Source of the DNA: Candidatus Poseidoniales archaeon
Lineage (GTDB): Archaea; Thermoplasmatota; Poseidoniia; Poseidoniales; Thalassarchaeaceae
Direction: 5' to 3'
NCBI GenBank assembly: GCA_028821815.1
Contig: JAPKEY010000013.1
Location: 1 to 18,316 of the forward strand
DNA: 18,316 nt
Shown here: positions 1 to 7,746 of the stretch, one piece after another
Position numbering within the stretch: position 1 is the first letter of the stretch
Layout of the letters: every line of letters starts with the position of its first letter
Notes under the pieces: generated by a model
Told to the model about the DNA's origin: nothing
What the model saw: the letters and a program-made list of their open reading frames with translations, nothing else
The model's database searches: none
Translations under genes and position numbers: made by a program

Positions 1-3000
1 CATCTCGACACCATTGATATCAGGCAATCGGAGTTGGTGAACCTTGGCGCGTTGACGAGAGACCCATGTCAGTGACAGAGCGAACAAACTGACCATCAAC
101 ATCAATCCTGAATTCAACTGTCCATTCATCCAAGCTATCCAACATGCTGCGAAGGTGGTGACAGCAATAAATGAGAGAACGATAATTGGACGGTGGTGAA
201 TATCTCCAACCAATAAATCTAGATTATCGGAATTGTATTGTGTACCAGACTTTCGACGACGTTTACGTTGCTTATCGATTAACTCATACAATTCTGCATC
301 AGCCATCTTCATGCCTCCGCGAGAGATAGCCTGGGATAGTGATTTTGCCAGAACTCCAGTCGTATCATCCGTGGCTTTGGCGGCCAATTCTTCATCCGCA
401 AAGTGAAACAATTTCCCACCCTGAGAAATATCGAGAGGCTTCTGTTCCCCTCCAAGAACAGTCATTGCGGATGTTGCTGATGTTCCTTCAGCAAGCAATT
501 TTGGTTCGGGATTTGAAAACTCGGTCAATTGGCCTTTTTCAAGCGCACTAGCCAATGCTTGACGATGTTGGAGTTCAGCCAATCTCGCATCTCGTTTTCC
601 AACCTGCTTGAGTTCCATTCTCAACTCACCAGTTGCTGCCAGGTAGAGAGCTGACCCTACGAATACGGCGATTGCAAGGAATGATTGTATTGCGGGAATT
701 TCTTCCGCATAAGCAGCCCAAATCTGGATACTCAACAAACAAACAACTGCGATTGCAGGGGGTAGTAATTTCTCCAACGTGCGAGCCTTGGGGAGGTAGA
801 TTGCAAGGAGGCTACTAGTGGCGGCAAGCATCACAAAACCAGTTTGTATCCGATCTAGTGGCTCAGGGTCAATCAGTGGAAAAGGACGGCTATGATCCAA
901 GCCAAACAATACGATTTGTAGTGTCAACAACCCCATCGTCAAACTCAGTAATTGCGAAGATGGGCCATCTTCTCCCCTTGTTAGGAGGATGGCAACAGAG
1001 GCGCCGGTAAGCAAAATCATCCAGAATGCATCCACACCAAAATTCCATTGCAGTACTGCAAATGTTAATGCGAGACAGAAGAGTATTGTGCGGGGATTTC
1101 CTTGGTGTTTACCTTGAGCCTCTGCGACAACGTGAACCGTGACTAGCGTTGCAACACCCAGTAGTGTATACCAACCAATCTCGTCTCGACCATCGACGAA
1201 CATCAACCAAACAGCCAAACCAGATATGAGGCCAATATTCCACAATCGCATCAAGCCTGAATCTCGTAGACGTGAACTCAATTCAGTTGCGCCAATTAAT
1301 TTGCCTGCTAGGTTAACTCCAGTGTCTCCCAACTTTAGGTTGATTGGATATTGAATCAGAGCTGCAATTGTGAGATACAAGGCCACGTATTTTGGTTCAA
1401 GAACAATCAACAAATCAATATCGACGTCTCTGGCTTCGGAGAATGATTCCAAAGAAGAAGTCCACAATGCATGGACGAACATCCACAACCACGGTGCAAG
1501 AACCGTTGCGCCAGCGATACTGGGGGATACTCGCTTCAGTGCTAGCGCACCTGTGGCCAGATGAACCACTGTTAGGCCGATGAGGAGATACAATCCCTCA
1601 TCACCGCCCTTTGATACTGCCTCTGCGGGGATGAGGATTGTCAATAACAGGATTAGAACTAGGCTACCTAACCACAGTACACGATCGGTGACATTGGACT
1701 GATGCTGAAGGAGCATCGCGACTGTTACAATGGCTGAGAGTACCGCGAAAGCTTCGTATCCAGATACAGGAATGGTTCCGACGATATCTAATTCGAGACC
1801 AACAAGAACAATCAACAAAACTGGTAACGATGTGAGTAACGGTTTCAAAACTTCCATCGCATCAACGCCCCGGACTACGAGATAGGAACCACCGTATACG
1901 CCGAGTAAGGACACTAAAATACCCAGTGAGTACCCAGTTGCATCGCGGCCACTAGCCAGTAGAAGTAGGGCTCCAATCATGCCGAGGCCAACAGAAACAC
2001 CCCACAAACCAGGTTTGCCGAGGCCGGTGATTGAGATACCCTTGCTGAACCAGTTATCCGCGCGCGAGAAGCGAGCAGCCATCGAGCCGTTGATGCAGGT
2101 AACTGCCAAAGCGAGAAGAAACAGAGGCATTGGATCAGTCAGTGGTAGAATTTCCAACGCGCCGATTTCCAGCGATTCGGATTGAACTGCGTGGAGGCCA
2201 ATCCAAAGGTGACTAGCGGCTATTCCAAGCGAGGCCAAATTTCCACTCTGGCGGTGGTAGGCCAATCCGTGTAGAAGCAGAGTCGCAAGCATAATCATGA
2301 CTGCTACGCCCAACTCTCCACTGATGGACCCTGCTGCTGAAGCTAGTGCTAGAGAGACTAGGGTGGCTTGAGCCATGATGGCGTCGTGCTTGTGACGATA
2401 ACCAACTAGGATGTTGACGCCCACTAAGGCGATTAACGAACCACCTAGTTGTTGTGTGTCAATCCAACCCCAGTGATGGGCATCTATTGCGAGACCATAG
2501 AGAAGTTTCATCGAAATGATGACCCATGTGACTCCAAGAATATGCATACCCTTGTCTGGAACCCAGCGTTCTCCAAGGATGAATCCCAATGTCGCCAGGC
2601 CAATCAGGCCGGCGGTTGCAAGCATTGGGTCAAGAGCAGTGGCGACAAGCCAGCCAATCAGACTGTAGACAACAATCATTGTGACCATCAAGGCCCAATG
2701 CAAACGTCGCTCACCCTCAACTGCGATTTCAGTAATTGTGTCCAATTCTGGAGTTTCATAAACGGTACCATCGGGGAGAATATCGCCTGATTTCGGTCCA
2801 GATTGTTGATCAAAAACCTCGAATATCTCACCTATTGCCTCATCTGAAACCTCGACTTTACTTTGTTCATAATTCATATCAGAGCCAGCAGTTGCATCAG
2901 TAGGTGAGCCACCAGAAAGGGCTGGGCGCTTTGCAGTGGCCAAATCATCAGATGTCATGAAGGCACCAAGGTCGATGCCACCCCCCATCTGAAATGTTCG

Positions 3001-3060
3001 AGAATCAATGATTCTGTCCTCTGAAGGGGATTCAGTGTCTTCATCCTCATCCTCCGCCAT
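1..3060 (-). CDS. Giant polytopic membrane protein, function unknown (partial, 3' end outside window)
   Basis: The minus strand reads from an ATG at 3060 to the window edge through 1020 codons without a stop; an in-frame stop at 3100-3102 with no ATG between makes 3060 the start. About 115 N-terminal residues are acidic and soluble (begins MAEDEDEDTESPSED). From about residue 120 to 815 the protein is a nearly continuous series of hydrophobic segments, by eye roughly 22-24 membrane helices with short loops. A polar, probably cytoplasmic stretch follows (about 820-955), with a Lys/Arg cluster near its end (KQRKRRRKS), then two more hydrophobic segments before the edge. I see no nucleotide-binding, transporter or glycosyltransferase motif and do not recognise the family. 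It resembles large multi-TM proteins such as DUF2339 only in general build. It is divergent from PEPCK. The coding call is confident, the function unknown. Confidence 0.85.
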   Translation of the reverse strand, partial: MAEDEDEDTESPSEDRIIDSRTFQMGGGIDLGAFMTSDDLATAKRPALSGGSPTDATAGSDMNYEQSKVEVSDEAIGEIFEVFDQQSGPKSGDILPDGTVYETPELDTITEIAVEGERRLHWALMVTMIVVYSLIGWLVATALDPMLATAGLIGLATLGFILGERWVPDKGMHILGVTWVIISMKLLYGLAIDAHHWGWIDTQQLGGSLIALVGVNILVGYRHKHDAIMAQATLVSLALASAAGSISGELGVAVMIMLATLLLHGLAYHRQSGNLASLGIAASHLWIGLHAVQSESLEIGALEILPLTDPMPLFLLALAVTCINGSMAARFSRADNWFSKGISITGLGKPGLWGVSVGLGMIGALLLLASGRDATGYSLGILVSLLGVYGGSYLVVRGVDAMEVLKPLLTSLPVLLIVLVGLELDIVGTIPVSGYEAFAVLSAIVTVAMLLQHQSNVTDRVLWLGSLVLILLLTILIPAEAVSKGGDEGLYLLIGLTVVHLATGALALKRVSPSIAGATVLAPWLWMFVHALWTSSLESFSEARDVDIDLLIVLEPKYVALYLTIAALIQYPINLKLGDTGVNLAGKLIGATELSSRLRDSGLMRLWNIGLISGLAVWLMFVDGRDEIGWYTLLGVATLVTVHVVAEAQGKHQGNPRTILFCLALTFAVLQWNFGVDAFWMILLTGASVAILLTRGEDGPSSQLLSLTMGLLTLQIVLFGLDHSRPFPLIDPEPLDRIQTGFVMLAATSSLLAIYLPKARTLEKLLPPAIAVVCLLSIQIWAAYAEEIPAIQSFLAIAVFVGSALYLAATGELRMELKQVGKRDARLAELQHRQALASALEKGQLTEFSNPEPKLLAEGTSATSAMTVLGGEQKPLDISQGGKLFHFADEELAAKATDDTTGVLAKSLSQAISRGGMKMADAELYELIDKQRKRRRKSGTQYNSDNLDLLVGDIHHRPIIVLSFIAVTTFAACWIAWMNGQLNSGLMLMVSLFALSLTWVSRQRAKVHQLRLPDINGVEM

Positions 3061-3082
3061 GCTACCATGCAGTAGATGCGTC

Positions 3083-3091
3083 GCATAAGCG
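3083..3091 (-). promoter_or_regulatory. Weak TATA-like element for the giant membrane protein gene
   Basis: On the minus strand GCTTATGCG is centred about 27 nt upstream of the ATG at 3060, the distance expected for a leaderless archaeal transcript. There is no Shine-Dalgarno sequence close to this ATG. The match to a consensus TATA box is poor, so this is placed mainly by spacing. Confidence 0.3.
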
Positions 3092-3164
3092 TCCCCCCAC
3101 TATGGAATCTGATTTGATGCGTTTGAATACGGCCTCGCGGGGACCGAATTAGTAGTGTGTTTAG

Positions 3165-3180
3165 CCGAAATGCACTATAA
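3165..3180 (+). promoter_or_regulatory. BRE/TATA-like promoter of the PEPCK gene
   Basis: CCGAAA followed by TGCACTATAA resembles an archaeal BRE plus TATA box. The ACTATAA part is centred about 27 nt before the ATG at 3204, which would place transcription start on or next to the start codon, a leaderless mRNA. No Shine-Dalgarno sequence precedes this ATG, which agrees with that reading. Confidence 0.5.
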
Positions 3181-3203
3181 GGGTCCAGCGTGGCGCGCTC
3201 GAT

Positions 3204-4832
3204 ATGGCCCTCTCGGTCATCGGTTGTGCGGGCCACCAAGGTGACCATGATATTGACAATCATGGACTCACCCCCAATGGCCTAGTTCATTGGAATTTAG
3301 AATGGCAAGCACTGTACGATGCAGCCCTACGAAAAGGTGAGGGAAATCTTACCGCACACGGTGTGTTAATGGCTGAAACAGGAGAAAGAACTGGCCGGTC
3401 ACCTAATGACAAATTCGTGGTTAAGATTGGTGATGGAAACAACCCTCTGACAAATGACATTTGGTGGGGCGATATTAACGTTCCAACCACTCCAGAAATT
3501 TATCAAAGATTGAGTACTAAAGTTCGAGATTACCTATCAAACCGTGACGAACTCTTCGTACAAGATTTGCACTGTGGCGCTGATGCTGATGAGCGGTTGG
3601 CGATTCGTGTTGTAACTGAAAATGCATGGCATTCGGCCTTTGCCCGCAATATGTTTCTCAGACCCCCCCTTGAGGAAATTGCAGCCCATGTTCCTGAATT
3701 TACCATTCTTCATGCACCACATTTTCACGCGGATCCTGAAATTGATGGAACCAATTCACATGTCTTCGTGATGATTTCTTTTGAGGAAAGGACGGTGATT
3801 ATTGGCGGGACTTGTTATGCCGGCGAAATCAAGAAATCGATTTTCTCGATCATGAATCATTTACTTCCCGGAAGAGGGCACTTGCCTATGCATTGTTCCT
3901 CCAATACAACCGGTGACAATACCGCTGTATTCTTTGGATTATCTGGAACAGGAAAAACAACCTTGTCAGCAGATCCAAATCGAGCGCTGGTTGGTGATGA
4001 TGAGCATGGTTGGTCGGCAAAAGGTGTTTTCAATTTCGAAGGAGGTTGTTATGCCAAACTAATCGATCTTTCAGAAGAGGAGGAACCTGCTATCTTTGCA
4101 ACGACGAGGATGCCAGGTTCGATTTTGGAAAACATTGTAATTGATGGTGAAGGAGTTCCCGATTTTACCGATGATACATTGACAGCAAATACTAGGGGGT
4201 CCTACCCGATTGAATTCATTGAGAATCGGACAGAGGATTCAATGGCAGGACACCCACAAAATGTGGTTTTCCTGACATGTGACGCTTTCGGAGTGTTGCC
4301 TCCAATCAGTCGATTGAACCCTGCGCAGGCCGCCTATCACTTTATTTCGGGATATACGGCAAAGGTCGCGGGTACCGAAGTTGGTGTCAAAGAACCTCAG
4401 GCTACATTCTCAGCTTGTTTTGGAGCACCCTTCATGCCCCGTCACCCCAGTGTTTACGCTGATTTACTTGCAGCCAAAATAGCAGAACATGGGGCGCGTT
4501 GTTGGCTCCTCAACACCGGTTGGGTCAGTGGGGGATATGGCAAGAGCAAGCGAATTCGAATCAAATGGACAAGGGCCTTGCTCAATGCAGCATTGGATGG
4601 AAGTTTGAACGATGCAGAATTCGTGGTTGATTCACGTTTCGGGTTTGAAGTCCCCCAAACATGCGAGGGTGTACCGGAAGAAATCCTCAACCCACGTGAC
4701 ACATGGAGTGACGGTGCAGCTTACGATTCTGCAGCGGATCATCTTGCAAATATGTTTGGCGAGAATTTCATTCAATTTGAGGAAGGAACTAGTCAGGAAG
4801 TTCTCGATGCAGCCCCCAAGCCGCTCTCTTGA
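3204..4832 (+). CDS. pckA: Phosphoenolpyruvate carboxykinase (ATP)
   Basis: Converts oxaloacetate and ATP to phosphoenolpyruvate, CO2 and ADP, the entry step of gluconeogenesis, in the cytoplasm. At 542 residues it has the usual length of ATP-type PEPCK (E. coli about 540). Visible motifs are TGERTGRSPNDKF (oxaloacetate-binding Arg region), GGTCYAGEIKKSIFSIMNHL (metal-binding Lys region), MHCSSN with the conserved His, the P-loop GLSGTGKTT at about residues 245-253, GDDEHGW at about 264-270 (metal-binding Asp), and NTGWVSGGYG near the C-terminus. It is not the GTP-type enzyme found in many archaea. The start at 3204 is supported by the TATA-like element 27 nt upstream and by alignment of the N-terminus (NHGL..NG.VHWNLEWQALYDAAL) with family members. 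A sugar-nucleotide gene pair follows after a 49-nt gap, consistent with supplying hexose phosphate. Divergent from the giant membrane protein. Confidence 0.97.
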   Translation: MALSVIGCAGHQGDHDIDNHGLTPNGLVHWNLEWQALYDAALRKGEGNLTAHGVLMAETGERTGRSPNDKFVVKIGDGNNPLTNDIWWGDINVPTTPEIYQRLSTKVRDYLSNRDELFVQDLHCGADADERLAIRVVTENAWHSAFARNMFLRPPLEEIAAHVPEFTILHAPHFHADPEIDGTNSHVFVMISFEERTVIIGGTCYAGEIKKSIFSIMNHLLPGRGHLPMHCSSNTTGDNTAVFFGLSGTGKTTLSADPNRALVGDDEHGWSAKGVFNFEGGCYAKLIDLSEEEEPAIFATTRMPGSILENIVIDGEGVPDFTDDTLTANTRGSYPIEFIENRTEDSMAGHPQNVVFLTCDAFGVLPPISRLNPAQAAYHFISGYTAKVAGTEVGVKEPQATFSACFGAPFMPRHPSVYADLLAAKIAEHGARCWLLNTGWVSGGYGKSKRIRIKWTRALLNAALDGSLNDAEFVVDSRFGFEVPQTCEGVPEEILNPRDTWSDGAAYDSAADHLANMFGENFIQFEEGTSQEVLDAAPKPLS

Positions 4833-4851
4833 GCCCCAAATGGCTGGAAAA

Positions 4852-4857
4852 CCTTAG
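4852..4857 (+). promoter_or_regulatory. Possible weak TATA element for the beta-helix acetyltransferase gene
   Basis: GGAAAA followed by CCTTAG resembles a weak BRE/TATA pair centred about 27 nt before the ATG at 4882. If real, the beta-helix/mutase pair could be transcribed separately from PEPCK. The sequence match is poor and the call depends on spacing. Confidence 0.25.
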
Positions 4858-4859
4858 AC

Positions 4860-4879
4860 GAGGTCCCTAGTGGGACCTC
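4860..4879. repeat. Perfect 8-bp inverted repeat in the PEPCK / beta-helix gene gap
   Basis: GAGGTCCC, loop TAGT, then GGGACCTC: all eight pairs match. It occupies most of the gap between the PEPCK stop and the ATG at 4882 and ends 2 nt before that ATG. No T-tract follows, so it is a poor archaeal terminator. Its position between the weak TATA-like element and the start codon would suit an operator. It could also be an RNA hairpin in a read-through transcript. Confidence 0.6.
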
Positions 4880-4881
4880 TA

Positions 4882-5559
4882 ATGGATGTCACCGCGGCCG
4901 CACTATTTCCGTCCCTCGCAGAAACGGGTGGAAGGGTGACTGGGTTAAGAATGCCCGACGATGATCCGGTTTGGGTCTTACTTGACAAATCAAATCCAAA
5001 TGGCCTAGCCAATCAACTTGAATTTCTTCTCCAAGGCTTGGGTTCTAATCGGAGAGGATTGCATGCATCTGTGACCATTGATGAATCCAAAGGACCTGTG
5101 CATATCGTCAATGGTTCTCTAATCGGACCGAGTTCACATATCGAAGGTCCGTCCTATATCGCTGGTGAAGTTCGGCATGGTGCATATGTTCGTAGTCACT
5201 CATGGATTTGCCGTGGTGCTGTGGTGGGGCATGCAACTGAAGTCAAACACAGTTTGTTACTTCCTGGTGCCAAAGCACCTCACTTCAATTACGTTGGAGA
5301 TTCGATTCTTGGTCGTGATGTCAACCTAGGGGCTGGTTGCAAACTATCTAACCTGCGAAATGATGGGCGCCAAATTCGAATTCACAATCTTGGTATTGAT
5401 ACCCAATTGAGGAAATTCGGAGCTGTTCTTGGAGAGGGTGTTCAAATCGGATGTAACGCAGTTTGCAATCCAGGGACTGTATTGGGTCCCGGCAGCAATG
5501 TCTGGCCGAATGTAACAGTGAGTGGTGGCCACCCAACTGGCAGTGTACTGCGAGAGTGA
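4882..5559 (+). CDS. Left-handed beta-helix (hexapeptide) acetyltransferase-like protein, GlmU C-terminal type
   Basis: Probably a glucosamine-1-phosphate N-acetyltransferase-type enzyme using acetyl-CoA in UDP-GlcNAc synthesis. About 65 N-terminal residues of unclear fold are followed by imperfect hexapeptide repeats (for example VNGSLIGPSSHIEGPSYIAG). The stretch KAPHFNYVGDSILGRDVNLG at about residues 132-151 matches the GlmU acetyltransferase signature (K-A-x-H-x-x-Y-x-G-D ... N-x-G-A-G); the His at about 134 is in the place of the catalytic base. The nucleotidyltransferase domain present in GlmU and in archaeal ST0452-type bifunctional enzymes is absent. A GTG at 4870 could add four residues, but it falls inside the inverted repeat, so the ATG at 4882 is preferred. 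The mutase gene follows 4 nt after the stop, which strongly suggests an operon and a shared amino-sugar pathway. The exact substrate is inferred. Confidence 0.82.
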   Translation: MDVTAAALFPSLAETGGRVTGLRMPDDDPVWVLLDKSNPNGLANQLEFLLQGLGSNRRGLHASVTIDESKGPVHIVNGSLIGPSSHIEGPSYIAGEVRHGAYVRSHSWICRGAVVGHATEVKHSLLLPGAKAPHFNYVGDSILGRDVNLGAGCKLSNLRNDGRQIRIHNLGIDTQLRKFGAVLGEGVQIGCNAVCNPGTVLGPGSNVWPNVTVSGGHPTGSVLRE

Positions 5560-5563
5560 TTCA

Positions 5564-7228
5564 ATGATGCGGCCACGACTTCACGGTACGGATGGGATTC
5601 GTGGGGAATTCATCGGAATTCACGGTGATGACTTCGATGCTTTGAATGCCCTAATCAATCTCCGACACCTTAGCAGTCGTGCGATGCGAATCATCGGTGA
5701 GGCCACTGGACTTTATCTGGTAAACAATGTAGGCGAATCGCCCTTAGTCGTCATCGGTTGGGATCGTCGTGATGCGAATGCAGAACTTGTTGCATCATTG
5801 GAATCAGGTTTGTGCGCTGCGGGTTGCCGTACTCTCAGGGTCGGCGAATTACCGACACCCGGACTACATCACGCAGTTCTAGCAACTGCAGCTGATGCTG
5901 GGATGATGATCACAGCCAGTCACAACGTCGCCACAGACTCTGGTGTAAAATTATTTGATTCAGAGGGTTACAAATCAATGCCCGAAGTAGAAGATAGAAT
6001 ATCGGAACTCGCTTGGGATCTTGCCGATGGCGGTATGGCCGCACCACAGGAAAATGGTGACTCATTGGAAATGATTGATGGTTTGAGCCTGTATCGTAGT
6101 GTCCTAAAGAAACGAATGCAGAGTTTTGAATCCTTGTTCAATGTGAATTTTGAATCAAGCGACTGGGGTGATGCCATCGCATCACCCGGGTTAATTCTGG
6201 ATTGTTCAGGGGGGGCGGCGACCGAATGGCTTGCAGATGGCTTAAGTCGCAGAGGTCTCGATACTATTGAGGTCAGTAACCGAATGGACCCAATCAATCA
6301 CAAGTGTGGGGCTGGTGAATTCTCGCCCACCGCTCAATGGACGATTAGTGAACTTCTCATGGATGCACCTGAACATAGACTCCTATGGACAATCGCACAA
6401 CACCTAGAGAGTAATGATGGCATGCCTACGTGGGAACCGGGGCAAATCGTTGGGGCTGCACTGGATGGAGATGGTGATAGGTGTCTGCTCATCGAAGGAA
6501 CTGTGGACGGCTTGCGTATCGTCGATGGTGACCGAATGTGCGATGATATCATGCGCGCTGCAATATCTGTACAATCTGCATCATGGAAAATGGCAGCCAG
6601 TATCGAGAGCGATCTTGGACTTACTGCAGATTTACCGCGACTTGGTGAGCATACCGCCATTACAACCGCAGTGGGGGATCGCTGGTTATCCGCTGCTCTG
6701 TGGCCAGAACCTAACAAGAGATTGTTGAAATCTTCGTATTTTCCAAGAGTAATCGGTACAGAGGATTCTGGGCATCTGGTTATGCCGGCACCTTGCCCTG
6801 GAGAACCAGATGCATGGACATTGGTTGGTGATGGTGCGGCCACCCTGATCGCATCTCTGTTGGCGCGGGTAGTTCTCAACAAAGATGGGGCTACCACATC
6901 ATTCCAGAGTGGATGGAAGAAGCGAGTTTCTATTCAACCCAGTGTGAGAGAGAAGTGGACTGGAAAAGGGGAACTCGCTAATCTGATTCGTACAACAGCT
7001 GAGGACTGGTGTGGGGTGAATCTTACCCAAACCGAGGTTGATGGCGAGGCAACATTGCTGTTACTAGAAGGGGCCCTCAATGCCCTACCAATCTCAATTG
7101 CTGTACGAAATTCTGGTACTGAAGCTAAAACATCAATTTCAGTCCGATTCTCAACCGGTGTAGAGGTAAATGGTGATGAATTGATTGCCTTGTTGGAAAA
7201 TACACTGAAACCTCACCTTACCCCCTGA
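5564..7228 (+). CDS. glmM: Phosphoglucosamine mutase-like enzyme (alpha-D-phosphohexomutase family)
   Basis: Interconverts hexosamine 6- and 1-phosphates through a phosphoserine. Four family motifs appear in normal order: GTDGIRG (residues 8-14), active-site loop ITASHN with the phosphoserine at about 119, metal-binding DGDGDR (301-306), sugar-binding EDSGH (400-404), and phosphate-binding RNSGTE (515-520). At 554 residues it is about 100 longer than bacterial GlmM (about 445). The active loop reads ITASHNVATDSGVKLF, so the usual Pro after TASHN is replaced by Val, and NHKCGAGEF replaces the GlmM N-x-x-C-G-S-T-H pattern. Phosphomannomutase or phosphoglucomutase activity is possible; the adjacent acetyltransferase favours glucosamine phosphate. 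The frame is open upstream to 5522, inside the previous gene. The ATG-ATG at 5564, 4 nt after the preceding stop and just before the conserved GTDGIRG region, is the likely start. Confidence 0.85.
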   Translation: MMRPRLHGTDGIRGEFIGIHGDDFDALNALINLRHLSSRAMRIIGEATGLYLVNNVGESPLVVIGWDRRDANAELVASLESGLCAAGCRTLRVGELPTPGLHHAVLATAADAGMMITASHNVATDSGVKLFDSEGYKSMPEVEDRISELAWDLADGGMAAPQENGDSLEMIDGLSLYRSVLKKRMQSFESLFNVNFESSDWGDAIASPGLILDCSGGAATEWLADGLSRRGLDTIEVSNRMDPINHKCGAGEFSPTAQWTISELLMDAPEHRLLWTIAQHLESNDGMPTWEPGQIVGAALDGDGDRCLLIEGTVDGLRIVDGDRMCDDIMRAAISVQSASWKMAASIESDLGLTADLPRLGEHTAITTAVGDRWLSAALWPEPNKRLLKSSYFPRVIGTEDSGHLVMPAPCPGEPDAWTLVGDGAATLIASLLARVVLNKDGATTSFQSGWKKRVSIQPSVREKWTGKGELANLIRTTAEDWCGVNLTQTEVDGEATLLLLEGALNALPISIAVRNSGTEAKTSISVRFSTGVEVNGDELIALLENTLKPHLTP

Positions 7229-7285
7229 TGTGAACAATCAGTGAAAATTGCTAAGACGAAGCGATGACTGAGGGGGGCGAGAGAC

Positions 7286-7678
7286 ATGCTACCTGCAGAT
7301 GTATTGGCGAAACTCGACGCCATGGATGAGTATGATCGGATGCTCGCATACGATCGTATCGGAAGAGATCACAGAATGAGTGCTGCTGAAGTTGAAACTC
7401 AATTCAATACGTGGAAAAGTGGTGGCGCTGTTCCATCTGTATTTTCAGCATCAGAATCAGCCCCCAATGCCCCTTCTGTTCAACCTGCAAATTACATCCA
7501 AGATGCATCGCGATATCGACCGGCCTATGACCCTAGTAGAGAAGGTAAAGCGCGTCAATCACAAATTGAGCAGGCGGTCATGTGCCCATTGTGTCACTCT
7601 GCATTGGGTATTCCTGCAACTCGCCCAATCAAGGTCACATGCCCAAGTTGTCTAGCCGAATCAACTTTTACCAATTAA
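7286..7678 (+). CDS. Small C-terminal zinc-ribbon protein, function unknown
   Basis: A 130-residue protein. Residues 1-46 look helical and charged (DVLAKLDAMDEYDRMLAYDR); residues 47-90 are a low-complexity Ser/Pro/Ala linker; the C-terminus holds four cysteines at 100, 103, 119 and 122 in a CPLC ... CPSC arrangement with a RPIKVTCP strand, a treble-clef or rubredoxin-like zinc ribbon. I do not recognise the N-terminal part. It could be an adaptor or a nucleic-acid- or protein-binding factor. The G-rich stretch AGGGGGGCGAGAG lies just before the ATG, a loose Shine-Dalgarno at best. It lies on the same strand as, and 57 nt after, the mutase gene and 68 nt before the DUF373 gene. The stop codon falls inside the palindrome CAATTAATTG (7672-7681). 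Confidence 0.75.
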   Translation: MLPADVLAKLDAMDEYDRMLAYDRIGRDHRMSAAEVETQFNTWKSGGAVPSVFSASESAPNAPSVQPANYIQDASRYRPAYDPSREGKARQSQIEQAVMCPLCHSALGIPATRPIKVTCPSCLAESTFTN

Positions 7679-7686
7679 TTGCGACA

Positions 7687-7693
7687 ATTTATC
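7687..7693 (+). promoter_or_regulatory. Possible TATA element for the DUF373 gene
   Basis: The AT-rich CAATTTATCC contains ATTTATC at about 7687-7693. A start about 27 nt downstream would fall near 7717, at the edge of the inverted repeat, and give a leader of about 30 nt carrying the Shine-Dalgarno sequence. Weak call, based on composition and spacing. Confidence 0.3.
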
Positions 7694-7712
7694 CAACAAT
7701 TGAAAACACACT

Positions 7713-7733
7713 CGCACCCCCCTAAGGGGTGCG
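7713..7733. repeat. Perfect 8-bp inverted repeat abutting the DUF373 ribosome binding site
   Basis: CGCACCCC, loop CCTAA, GGGGTGCG. The right arm runs directly into the GGGAGGTG Shine-Dalgarno sequence and shares its first G. In RNA the stem would be very GC-rich and stable. A hairpin here could affect ribosome access; in DNA it could be an operator near the transcription start. Confidence 0.65.
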
Positions 7734-7740
7734 GGAGGTG
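7733..7740 (+). promoter_or_regulatory. Strong Shine-Dalgarno site fixing the DUF373 start
   Basis: GGGAGGTG ends 6 nt before the ATG at 7747, a near-ideal match to the archaeal anti-SD sequence. It selects ATG 7747 over the in-frame GTG at 7729, which lies upstream of the site and within the hairpin arm. Confidence 0.75.
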
Positions 7741-7746
7741 CTCAAG

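Noticed and set aside
339..2790. Several plus-strand reading frames of 60-113 codons
   Set aside because: They lie antisense to the unbroken 1020-codon membrane protein frame and have no recognisable domains.
3141..3186. GGACC ... GGTCC arms around the PEPCK promoter
   Set aside because: Only five pairs with a 36-nt gap, easily due to chance.
2955..3263. A 102-codon minus-strand frame over the divergent promoter region
   Set aside because: It is out of frame with the membrane protein start and overlaps the PEPCK promoter and start codon; composition is not protein-like.
4870..4881. GTG at 4870 as start of the beta-helix gene
   Set aside because: It lies inside the inverted repeat and adds only four non-conserved residues; ATG 4882 is simpler, though not proven.
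6334..6897. A 187-codon minus-strand frame
   Set aside because: Antisense shadow of the phosphohexomutase gene; rich in Ser/Arg/Pro without any motif.
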